The notes below the pieces were generated by a model that saw nothing but the letters and a program-made list of their open reading frames with translations, did not search any database and was not told the DNA's origin. A program made the position numbers and the translations under genes. Source: Amphibalanus amphitrite (lineage: Eukaryota > Arthropoda > Thecostraca > Balanomorpha > Balanidae). Taken from it: a stretch of 64,000 nt of DNA. The stretch is from the NCBI RefSeq assembly GCF_019059575.1, contig NW_024881710.1, forward strand, positions 62,001 through 126,000, in the 5' to 3' direction. The first letter of the stretch is position 1. Each line of letters starts with the position of its first letter. Shown here piece by piece: positions 13,901-21,900 of this stretch.

Positions 13901-16643
13901 TGGGGTCCAGAAATCTGAGCATATTCCCATAGGGTCCTAGGTGCTGATGGCCACCTGCAGGTGCTGCTGATCCACTGGGCAGAGTCTTCCTTTTTCTGGC
14001 CAGATAGTAGTCCCGCAAAGACTTCCACCTCTCTTTGGCAGCTTGCACTGATGATGGAAGGAGAGTATTGTTACCATTTCATTTCATCCAACAGAACAAA
14101 ATGTCACCAATAGAACTAAATTGGTGTGCACTGTGCAGAATATAAAAACGGCTTAATTTTGGCGCAAACAGGCATCAAACTGTCGGCTAAAACAACAGAG
14201 AAATTTCGGCGCAAAACCAACTGCGCAGAATTTCAGTTTTCAGCGGATGAGGGTCTAACAGGCGTCAGGCATAGTGCATTGATGCTTTCCAGTCTGGATC
14301 GATATCAATGTATAATATATTGCAAAATAAAACACACTGATTGTGCCAAACCAATCAATAAAGGCATCTCTATGTATCTTGATCTTCTAAATTCAATCTA
14401 AATACCCTTTCTTCTTCGTGACTATGATGTTTAGACCATTTAAGTTCAATAGTGTACTTGAAAAAGCCCATTTCAAGGCATGTAACCACCAATTATTGCA
14501 AGCTCAAGTGATATCAACTGAAAACCTCAGCTGCGTAGGTAGCCAGCAGTCAGCACTCACCATCACATCTGCACTCAGCTGCCACTCTTTGCCAATCAAG
14601 ATCTTTTACAGTCTTTTTCTTTGCATAGTCCTTCGACTTTTTGTCCCACAAACCTGGGTACTTCCTGACTGCTTCAATTATTGATTCGTTGAAGTCCATT
14701 TCTGCAACAAAGAAATGCCAGTGATCTGGAGGTTGTCAAACATTCAGTACCTAATAACAACAATTATTTTAGTGATTTTCTCCTTCTGCACCATTTATTA
14801 ACTTTAATTCTTAAAATGGAAAAAAACACATCCTTCCAAGGTTGACGAATAAGACCACACATTTATAATTGTTACTATTTACACAAAACATTTATATCTT
14901 AACACCCAGCCACATGTTGTCAGGCATAGGCGGCGGAACGGGGAGGGCACCATGCCCCCCTTTGATTCTGGCATTTTAACATTAGCCCTATGGGCATTGC
15001 ATGGAAAGAATGGGACCAAAAGTCAGCAGTGCCCCCCCCCCCCTTAATTGAAGGTGTTCCGCCGCTACTGTTGTCAGGCTAGGTTATGTTACGTTGGTAA
15101 AATTAGGTCAGGTTAGCTTAGGTTTTGTTATTTCTGCTCATGATGTAGCTAATTTTTTAGCTTTACATGATCATGTGAACAATGTTCTAGATTGATAGTT
15201 GGTTTGTGACAATATGGTGTTGTCTTCATTCAGTATGGAGCCCAAGGTGCAATTTCGGGAGACTTCACAAAGGGCGATTTCACATTCTTTTCATGTGCTT
15301 AGTTAATGCGTGCAAAAATAATACAAATCAAAGCTTGAGCTTCATATTTCTCCTTGAATTTTCCACACCATCAGTGCAACTGAAATGCTGGAGCCACCAA
15401 ACTACCCAATTAATTTAATTATAACAATTCAATTCATGTGAAACACATTAGTAGGGTGAGGTTACAGATTGATTTTCATTTGATTATAACAACATTCAAA
15501 TTACCTCCACTCATTTCTCCATCTTCATCTCTCATTGCACGTTCCATACTGATGCGTAGGTAGGTGAATATCCAGAACAACTTAACACAGAAAATACGAC
15601 TATAATCTACACAAATCGGATGAAAACTGACACCTACTCAACCTTCTGTCACTTCAAAAAAGGCAGAAGTAAACAAAACAAAAGAATGCCGCTGTGCGCC
15701 ATAAAATGTCGCGTGGAACGATATCCCGCAGAAATCGAAAAAAAGTTCACGGCTCTGAACTTTTTTTCGGTTCCGACTCGTCGGTTTTTGCGGGTTTTCG
15801 TTCCACGGGACGCCAGACTGGCAGTGTAGCTTGCGCAATGCTTTCGCTATGAGGCGAACTTTACGACGCGAACCGAAATCCCGCAGAAACCGAAAAAACG
15901 TCGAAATTCATGCTAGTGTAGCTTAGGCTTAAGAGTTGAATTTCGACCTTCTCAGTTTTATGCCTACTGCTCGGTGTAGTTATGATCAAAAATGGTTTAA
16001 GCATGCAAGAAAATAATTTTATGGATGTACCTTGCACGTGTTAAAATTGGAAGTGATTCGGACTCTTACTTCTCGAGATATTTAAGTTTTAAATCATGAC
16101 CTTACTTTTGGGACACCTTGTATTCTGTAGGCCTGATATGAGATCAAAAGGAAATTTAGGTAAGTGTTGGGTATGAAGCTTCTCAATTGACAGCCCATTG
16201 ACTTTTTCCACGTCAGTTCCTTTGCAACACGTTGAAACATAGCGAATTTTGGATACCGTTTTCAGTAAACCAACTGTCACAAGCTTGTTGTTTGATGTTT
16301 CCATTCTGTGCAAGATCTGATAGTCTAGTGTGGGGTCATAGAGAGCTTAAATATGAAAGTTATCTATAGATGGGTCAACCCTAAATTACTCGTACATGGT
16401 CTATGCATGAGCTCATTTAAAATTGTTCATGTAGGTATTGTGCACCGTTGCGTGCTTGTCTGAGCCGACACTGACATCGAGTCTCAGGGGCTGCTGCCTT
16501 ACCGTTGACTGTGGTTGGTCTTTTCTCAGGATCTGACACACCAAATGGGCGCCGCGCTTGCTGAGCTGCAGGCTTCCAAGAGCACATGGTTCCACAAGAC
16601 ACTCTCCTCTATAAAGGAAGCCGCTAAGAAGGAGAGTGGCTAG
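1790..16643 (+). CDS. RABGAP1: RABGAP1/RABGAP1L-type Rab GTPase-activating protein, C-terminal exons (5' partial)
   Basis: Six exons at 1790-1941, 2344-2448, 2921-3004, 3301-3372, 3778-3969 and 16530-16643 (stop TAG) join in one frame. All internal boundaries are phase 0, and acceptors end in AG with donors GTGAGN or GTAGGC. The roughly 238 residues are a charged coiled coil. Family landmarks are NDDLALELVTGKIQLQ, AIIADYKQICKQLSERLE, a CxxC-like CESC, RELELELATTKLAQVE, and the C-terminal STWFHKTLSSIK, which in vertebrate RABGAP1 and RABGAP1L reads nearly the same. These proteins stimulate GTP hydrolysis by Rab GTPases through a TBC domain. That domain is not in this window, so only the regulatory and dimerising tail is seen. 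The paralogue (RABGAP1, RABGAP1L) cannot be decided from the tail; EVI5 fits less well. The last intron is inflated to 12.6 kb by nested transposons. Confidence 0.9.
2344..2448 (+). CDS. RABGAP1: RABGAP1 coiled-coil exon
   Basis: 35 codons, phase 0 at both ends, between tatctctcag and GTAGGC. It contains LATSQTRLADTEEEKRRLLE, the counterpart of the vertebrate KQRLVETEEEKRK stretch. Confidence 0.9.
2921..3004 (+). CDS. RABGAP1: RABGAP1 coiled-coil exon
   Basis: 28 codons, phase 0, between ccgcctccag and GTGAGT. It ends in NVAIIADYKQ, a conserved RABGAP1 motif that continues into the next exon as ICKQLSERLE. Confidence 0.92.
3301..3372 (+). CDS. RABGAP1: RABGAP1 coiled-coil exon
   Basis: 24 codons, phase 0, between tccgtgttcag and GTGAGC. 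It encodes ICKQLSERLEREQLAASSEI and then QLLK. Confidence 0.92.
3778..3969 (+). CDS. RABGAP1: RABGAP1 exon with CxxC-like motif
   Basis: 64 codons, phase 0, between ctttggcag and GTGAGG. It carries CESC, where vertebrate orthologues have CKHC, and then RIRELELELATTKLAQVEVE. Confidence 0.92.
3970..4597. other. RABGAP1 intron, unique part
   Basis: Intron sequence between exon 3778-3969 and the mariner insertion. No coding or repeat structure was recognised. Confidence 0.6.
4620..5309 (-). pseudogene. Broken mariner transposase, C-terminal part
   Basis: Read on the minus strand in shifting frames, this gives INQQWFQQDG (around 5100), RAPDVTPSYFYSLGTQRKG (around 4950) and ENRSRIVEEVKRSLFMHAA followed by a short tail (around 4800). 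These are the FQQDG, APDLTP and C-terminal blocks of mariner transposases. The normally conserved FFLWG is degraded and frames are broken, so it is a dead copy. The P element interrupts it upstream. Confidence 0.75.
5318..5380. repeat. P-element left terminal inverted repeat
   Basis: 63 bp, a perfect inverted match to 9982-10044. It begins CACAGACTTCTC and ends GGGCCCAAAA. Confidence 0.95.
5777..9432 (+). CDS. THAP-domain P-element transposase, two exons, intact
   Basis: Exon 1 is 5777-6084 (ATG at 5777) and exon 2 is 6828-9432. The donor GTAAGT at 6085 leaves two bases that combine with the first base after tttgcag (6821-6827), giving 970 codons plus stop. Residues 1-103 are a THAP zinc finger: C5, C10, C64 and H67 form the C2CH set, with FSFP, W45 and the AVPT box at 93-96. 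The rest is the RNase H-like P transposase. Likely catalytic acidic residues are D370 in LAMDEVYCA, D453 in SVTTDGHRTN, and E698 in SDRLEGHFGHLRK. The THAP domain binds the element ends and the catalytic core cuts and joins DNA in the nucleus. The length is near that of THAP9 and P transposases. The single intron is 743 bp. No frameshift is seen, so it may be active or domesticated; perfect terminal repeats favour a mobile copy. Confidence 0.9.
6254..6592. repeat. Possible degraded piggyBac-like repeat inside the transposase intron
   Basis: It starts TTAACCCGCGCC at 6254, as do the elements at 55757 and (nearly) 20012. It is followed by a G tract and by TGACCT/AGGTCA motifs, and another TTAA lies at 6589. 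The right end does not match well, so this is tentative. Confidence 0.35.
9456..9590 (+). pseudogene. Diverged second copy of a transposase segment after the stop codon
   Basis: About 130 bp closely matches 8750-8880 of the transposase coding sequence, for example CGCCTGGAAAACGACCAGCG in both. It lies in the 3' untranslated part of the same P element, with several substitutions and no intact role as an exon. Confidence 0.85.
9982..10044. repeat. P-element right terminal inverted repeat
   Basis: A perfect inverted match to 5318-5380. The final G at 10044 also counts as the first base of an 8-bp target duplication. Confidence 0.95.
10141..10215. repeat. Subterminal tandem repeats of the Harbinger element
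   Basis: Four imperfect copies of CGTTTTTTCGGTTTCTG lie just inside the left end, with inverted counterparts near the right end. Such repeats are commonly bound by the element's own DNA-binding protein. Confidence 0.65.
10312..11724 (+). CDS. Harbinger DDE nuclease/transposase, two exons
   Basis: Exon 1 is 10312-10601 and exon 2 is 10785-11724. The donor GTAAGA at 10602 and acceptor ttttgcag join in phase to give LAATLRYLASGGTMKSVAES, for a total of 409 residues. The C-terminal half is the DDE_Tnp_4-type nuclease: D168 in GAVDGKHIMVDKP, D262 in VFVADEAFPL, and E300 in RTSENAFGILAQRWRVF, followed by ATCVLHNFL. These match HARBI1-like proteins. The protein cuts element ends and joins them to target DNA, normally together with a Myb/MADF partner such as the gene at 12476-14699. 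The frame is intact, so the copy could be functional. Confidence 0.9.
11725..12475. other. Spacer between the two Harbinger genes
   Basis: Non-coding, lying between the tail ends of two convergent genes. A run of 15 A at about 12405-12419 is present. No other feature was recognised. Confidence 0.5.
12476..14699 (-). CDS. MADF-domain protein of the Harbinger element, three exons
   Basis: On the minus strand, exons 14699-14561, 14047-13885 and 13217-12476 join with consistent phases (139, 163 and 742 nt) to give 347 residues. Residues 1-100 are a MADF domain: MDFNESIIEAVRKYPGLWDK, then KTVKDLDWQRVAAE, and VQAAKERWKSLRDYYLARKR. The middle of exon 3 is a low-complexity run rich in Thr, Gln, His and Asp (repeats like TQHTPGTQDT). 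The end, FCMNVYAELQHRSEATKKLI, resembles a BESS-like interaction helix. Such proteins bind element ends and carry the nuclease into the nucleus. Convergent orientation with the nuclease gene supports one element. Confidence 0.85.
14700..14925. other. 5' flank of the Harbinger MADF gene
   Basis: AT-rich DNA upstream of the MADF start codon. It presumably holds the promoter, but no clear motif is seen. Confidence 0.4.
14927..15062. mobile_element. Short MITE, GGCGGCGGAAC family, copy 1
   Basis: Ends TAGGCGGCGGAAC and GTTCCGCCGCTA are inverted. TGTTGTCAGG occurs on both sides (about 9-10 bp target duplication), which suggests a Mutator-like origin. A second copy lies at 28960-29104. This copy inserted into the Harbinger element. 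Confidence 0.8.
15713..15810. repeat. Hairpin-forming inverted repeat near the Harbinger right end
   Basis: GTGGAACGATATCCCGCAG pairs with CTTTTTTTCGGTTCC and CGGGTTTTCGTTCCAC on the opposite arm. The motif resembles the element's own subterminal repeats, and a further TIR-like GGCAGTGTAGCTT lies at about 15822. It may be a duplicated end or a nested short derivative. Confidence 0.6.
16530..16643 (+). CDS. RABGAP1: RABGAP1 terminal coding exon
   Basis: 37 codons plus TAG after acceptor ttttctcag (16521-16529), phase 0. It encodes DLTHQMGAALAELQASKSTW followed by FHKTLSSIKEAAKKESG, matching the conserved C-terminus of RABGAP1/RABGAP1L. It is separated from the previous exon by 12,560 bp of intron. 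Confidence 0.95.
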   Translation, partial: DLTHQMGAALAELQASKSTWFHKTLSSIKEAAKKESG

Positions 16644-17720
16644 TCCCGCGGGGGGCCACCACCCACGAACAATACGCGCGCGCTGGGCCGGGCCGAGAGC
16701 GGCTCGGTCGGCCGGTTATCCGTACTGCAGATCACCGGCCGACGAGCTCGGTCCTCTCGGAGCGGCCACCAAGTGTCCAGAGCTTTGGCGAATGTGCAAA
16801 CAGGGAGGGCTCTTACATTCCCATCACTAACCCTGTATAACTACTTACGTTGCTTTGAGGCTTGTCTGTGATGGTCATCCGTAGCTGATATTGTGTGTAG
16901 CGTGTACCGAATGTTCCGTTCATGGCTTGGTTATTGTGTCAAATATGTATTATCTCGCGATGTTGCTGTGTGCAGAATATGAATCAGTGCATATATTCGA
17001 GACATATAAATGCGATAAGTCAGAAGTCACAATATATTACATTGTGAAATTCTTCTCATGTATGGTTGATGGTGGATGTGTTTTGCCGATCACGCACAAG
17101 CCCTAATCACACGGGGATTGATGATGATGAGGGGGAGACCCTGATGTATAGTTTTTTTTTTCGCTCTCTAAGTAGAACATGACGACCTTTCAGCTGTGCC
17201 ACAGATGACACAGTGGTAGCTGTTAACTGTGGCTGTGCTTATCGCTATGTAGGGTGTCAGTGTGTATTTTTCTTGTACCTGTTCATCATCGCTTTTCTCT
17301 TTTTGAGACGTGTCGAGTGCATGTCATTTGATCTTAAAAAGCCGACTCGAAAATTTTGTTCAAAATTATTATGCCTCACGGTATCCCAGAAAATGTTAAT
17401 TACATGCTATTTGATGGATTAAAACAAAACAATTCATTCACGCGATCGCCCTGATTTCAGGTGACCCTTATGACAACTACGATACACAAGTTGTAAGGAG
17501 TTGTGAACTTACTGCTTCCTGACATTTTTGTCTCCCTCGGGAAGCTCCCCTTGCATAAAGAGCTCAGAGCGGTGCGAATTTCGACATCTTTTGACCGTGC
17601 AGTGGTTAACTTATGACGTCGTAGGTCTAAGGTTAGTGACCTGACCAGACTGTCAGGTCAGCTTTGGTAGGTGTTGAAAAATCTGGCTTGAATAAAGTCA
17701 GGCGTTCCAATTTGCTCTTT
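16644..17720 (+). other. RABGAP1: Probable RABGAP1 3' untranslated region
   Basis: Non-coding after the stop codon. AATAAA at 17691-17696 is a candidate polyadenylation signal, and ATTAAA at about 17418 is an alternative. No transposon ends are seen. Confidence 0.45.
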
Positions 17721-18923
17721 CGCTAATGCGTCCTGAGTAATCGCAAAAGCCCGTCTCGGATGGCACCAGTGTTCCCATATCGACCGAGGAGTGTTAATCT
17801 GGCACTCCATCGAAGACATCTAGGCACATAGTGTATGCACCTCAAAGAGCTTCTGATAAAGTGCTTACAAGTGAATCAGCTTTGCGCATTTTTGTCTCAT
17901 GCATACTTAAAATATCAATTATGCATACGTTTTCTATAAACACATTTAGTAAAGATATATCGAAGCAAAAAATGTGTTGGGTCGACACCTGACAGTTCCT
18001 ATTTACCCGGGTGCAGCTTGGGTGCACTGCGTGAAGAACGTTGTAGCCAGTTCCTAAATTTTATGGATCGAAATACAGTTGCAACTGACGTCGGGAGGGA
18101 GCGGCACTATTACGACACCCCTTTTTATGTATACATAATAAAATTGGAGCTTAGCTATACCGTTTCAGCAAACCTAAGCCTAGCTATACCGTTTCAGCAA
18201 ACCTTTCAGCACACCTAAATAATTTCCGTACGTTTTGTGAAAACTCGCACTCAGGTACTCTAGGTCAGGTCACCGGGTCGCGTCAACCGTCAAATAACCT
18301 TACCTAAAATAAAAATATCACTTGCTCGCCTCACCCATTGCTTGCACCGATCGAACGATTGCTTTGGTGATCTCTTGAAGCCTTGCATTTGACCTACCTA
18401 AAAAAGGAACTGAGTACTTTTTCGTAATTCAAAAACCCTACTAACGCCACTTACTGATTGTCTCTCGTTGACACAAGAGTCGAGTTGGAAGGAACACTTA
18501 ATCCCTCCACCCTCCCGTCATCCCGCCCTGTCTCGGGGACCGGGGTGTTGCGATCAGGCCACTGCGTGCTAACTAAAGTGAACTAAGCTAACCGCTTTAA
18601 CGGCATACACTTTTTAAGCTATATTTCGATTAATCTGTAGTGACATCAAATATGAGTCACTTTTCATATTCAACAAGTCAGTGAATGTCAGGTCATCATT
18701 GGTGGCATCGGCATCGAGTTAGGTATCAGACAAGTCCACCTGAGCCAAAGATGGAGTTCTCAAGTCAAAATCCACATCTGTCCATCGTATCTTGAAACGT
18801 TCCAGGTGCACGAAACCATTTCGTCTGATGCCAGCTCACCGCTTGGAGAATCAAACATCTCTCAAGCTGATGGTGCGCTTTCATCCGTTGATGGTTGGGC
18901 CGTTTGACTACCGGTCAGCAACG
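17721..18923. other. Intergenic DNA
   Basis: It contains a 27-bp tandem duplication (TAGCTATACCGTTTCAGCAA and neighbours) at about 18153-18206. No gene was recognised. Confidence 0.45.
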
Positions 18924-21900
18924 CTACCTGCGGCCGAAGCGAAGCTTGCGAACCCTTTCTGGTCTGCCGTCATGATCGATTTCATGGTCTCCGAGCTCGC
19001 TGCGAAACGGAGGCAGTCGCCTGAGCAGGGTGAACGCCTTCTTGGAGAGGACGTGGTGCGACAGGTCCAGGCGCCAGCTGGCCGGCTCCTTGGGCTGCGC
19101 GCTGGTGGGTGGCTCCACTCGCCGCCTGGATGACCGCTCCGGCTTCCAGTTGAGCAACTGATCTTGTCGCCGGGCCGCCCTATGGGTCATCTGTCGACCG
19201 TCCGACTGTGCCGCCTTCCATCGGGACAGGAGCTGACCCGGTGACTTGGAGACGTCCCCAAGTGTGAGCTGCCACGGACCCGGCTCTTCAAGGGTGTCAT
19301 CGTGGCTAGTTTTCCAGAGACCGAGCTCTTCTGGCGTGCTCTCAGGGTTGGTTTGCCAGGGGCTTGACTCGTCTGACGTTTCCCTAGTCTGCCACGGGGC
19401 CGGGTCTTCTGACGCGCCCCTAGTCTGCCACGGGGTCGACTCTTCTGGGTTGTCCGCGTGGTTGATTTTCCACAGACCAGACTCTTCCGTGATGTCCCCG
19501 TGGTTGGTTTTCCACAGACCGGGCTCCTCCGAAGCGCCCCCGTGGTTGGTTTTCCACAGACCGGGCTGTTCTGAAGCGCCCCCGTGGTTGGTTTTCCACA
19601 GACCGGGCTCCTCCGAAGCGCCCCCGTGGTTGGTTTTCCACAGACCGGGCTGTTCTGAAGCGCCCCCGTGGTTGGTTTTCCACAGACCGGGCTCCTCTGA
19701 AGCGCCCCCGTGGTTGGTTTTCCACAGACCGGGCTGTTCTGAAGTGTCCCCGCTGGTCGTCTGCCACGGGATCGGCAATGGTCGCTCGTTGCTGTGACGT
19801 AGCAGTCCGGCGGACACGAGTCGCAGCACACCAACGGCGGCCACACACCTGGGAACAGCATCATGACACAGTCAATACGCAATGTATACATAATCGGTGT
19901 AAAATGTATGCCCATAGTTCTCTCACCAGCACGATGCAAAGCCTAAACATAGGTCAGAGGTCAGGTCAAAGACCCTGAGATCGGGTTTTAGATTTTCTTC
20001 TCGCAAATAACTTAACCTTCCAGGCGGTAGGGGGGGGGGGCATTTTTTGCCCCCCCCCCCTTTAGTTTTTTCGATATATCTAGAGAACCGCTAACCGCTG
20101 CGCCGATCGTCACCAAACTTTCAGCACCCTCCCGGGAGTAGCTAGCGCACATGGTGACCAAATTTTTTTCCAAAGGCTATGATAGGTTGGCCGCTAATGA
20201 CGGCAGAGTGACGTCATTTTTGCCATTTTCGACCCAAAAAAAGGTTTCGCGGGAAGAGCTGTCAGGCCTACAGCTTTAGAGATACAGAAAAATGTTCCAG
20301 ACGTAAAAGGTGTGGAATCAAGAAGGCTACAAAACTGCTATTTTGGTTTTTCGATTTTTTTTTTTTGGATTTTGACCCCTAAAATAAAAAAATAGATTTT
20401 TTGAAAATAATAGCTGAAAAATCCAAAAAAAATGAATTTCGAAAAAACCGGAATATATGTGAAAGTCCCTACCACCTTCTATCTACATACCAAATTTGAG
20501 ATCAATACCTCTTTTTTGGCCAAGTTATAGCGAAAAAAACTGTTCAAAATTGATGACGTCAAATTTTCAAACTCAATTTTTTAGCAATTCTAGACCTCGT
20601 AGCGCAAAACAAAGACCACCATTAGACTCCCCATGACGAGCTGCATCGAATCGATACCCATTTTATGCAAAAATATCAACTTTGAAATTTTACCTTTTTT
20701 GACCTGACCTTGACCTGACCTCCGCCAGAAAGTGACCTAAACCGTACCTGATGGTCTTATAACCAATACCATTGAGTTGGAAATGAAAAACTGGTCATAA
20801 AACATGCATCGCACAACCTTAGTAAAGTTGGGTTCATGTGGTACCTACTGGTGACCCTTGGTGACCTTTAGTGACCTGACCTGTGACCTGACCTGGTATG
20901 ACCAGTGACCTCTAATAGCAACATATGTACTAGACAACTGACGCCTTATCGCTGATTTTCGACAAAATGCGTTTTACTCGGTGTTATAGCGCTTTCCTTA
21001 GAAGCCCCGTGAACGGTGAAACATTTTATCTTTGACCTGACCTGTGACGTCATCGGTGACCCCTAGGTCAATGAAATTTGGTTTCCTTCAACAAAGTTGA
21101 CAGGGCTATCGAACGCCGTTTGAATTTTCCGGATCCGTCCAGTAGTTTCGGAGATACGAGGGGGGGGGGGCAAAAAATGTCCCCCGCGCGGAAGGTGGCT
21201 GGGAGGCCCACCGCCTGCCGGGTTAAACAAAAATGGTCCTAGGGCTAGGACAGTGGTAGGTACCAATGCATTCGTCTTGTCAAGACGCGTCTAATGGCAT
21301 ATTTTGTGTTTCGTGACGGTTAAGTTTTATGTTGACCTTACTTGACCTCTCAAATGACATGTACCTAGATGACGTTGACACATACTAAGTCGTTTATGAT
21401 ATTGTATTCGTAGCCGCTGATCACAAATATGACATCCATTTTGTTGGGCCATGTCAATGGCGAAATTACTTGAATCATTTCTTAGGTCAGGTCAAAGGTC
21501 AGGTTTTCAGAGGTTTAACGGGCAACTTTCATCAGTGTTCTGACAATTTTCGACAAACCGACGTATAACTCGGAAACGAAAGACCCACGGCGCCCCATGG
21601 AGAAGTGCATTTGATATACCGTTAGGTGGGGCTATTTGAGACAGTATTTAAAATTGCTATAAAATAAAAACCACTTAAAATTTATGCTTAATTTTTTGCT
21701 CAGGCGATTTACTGCTCGATTCCACACCTCCCTGAGCAAAAATAGGTATCACACACAAAACGATCGATCAAACGATCAAACAATCTTCATTTTATAGCGA
21801 TTTTAAATACTGTCTCAAATAGCCCTACTGTCTCAAATAGCCCCACTCTACGGTAGGTATATGTTAACGTTCTTTCCAATTCCCTCAGATTTGTTCTTAG

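Larger units (their letters stand above)
10126..15923. mobile_element. PIF/Harbinger-type transposon with two genes
   Basis: The left end GGCTACACTAGC (10126-10137) is followed by GACGTTTTTTCGGTTTCTGC. The right end is the inverted counterpart (15912-15922 GCTAGTGTAGC), preceded inside by the same CGGTTTCTGCGGGATTTCGG block. Nine extra bases separate the two blocks on the right. The flanking triplets are TCA on the left and TTA on the right, an imperfect match to the 3-bp TTA/TAA duplication of this superfamily. Inside are a DDE nuclease (plus strand) and a MADF DNA-binding protein (minus strand), the standard two-gene layout. Confidence 0.82.
4598..16120. mobile_element. Decayed mariner element hosting two later transposon insertions
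   Basis: The left end CAGGGTGTCCCAAAAGTAAG starts at 4598 after TA (4596-4597). The right end at 16096-16120 is its inverted match (one mismatch, CAAGGTGTC) followed by TA (16121-16122). TA target duplication and this terminal sequence are typical of Tc1/mariner. Only about 1 kb is mariner: 4598-5309, 10052-10125 and about 15926-16120. The rest is a P element and a Harbinger element inserted into it. The insertion lies in the last RABGAP1 intron. Confidence 0.8.

Noticed and set aside
19246-19797. Plus-strand open frame over the 42-bp repeats
   Set aside because: Shadow of the minus-strand repeat precursor; no start or splice context.
19849-19955. ATG with MFRLCIVL followed by GTGAGA on the minus strand as first exon of the repeat precursor
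   Set aside because: It ends in phase 0, whereas the long repeat frame needs two incoming bases. The exon at 22926-22907 fits.
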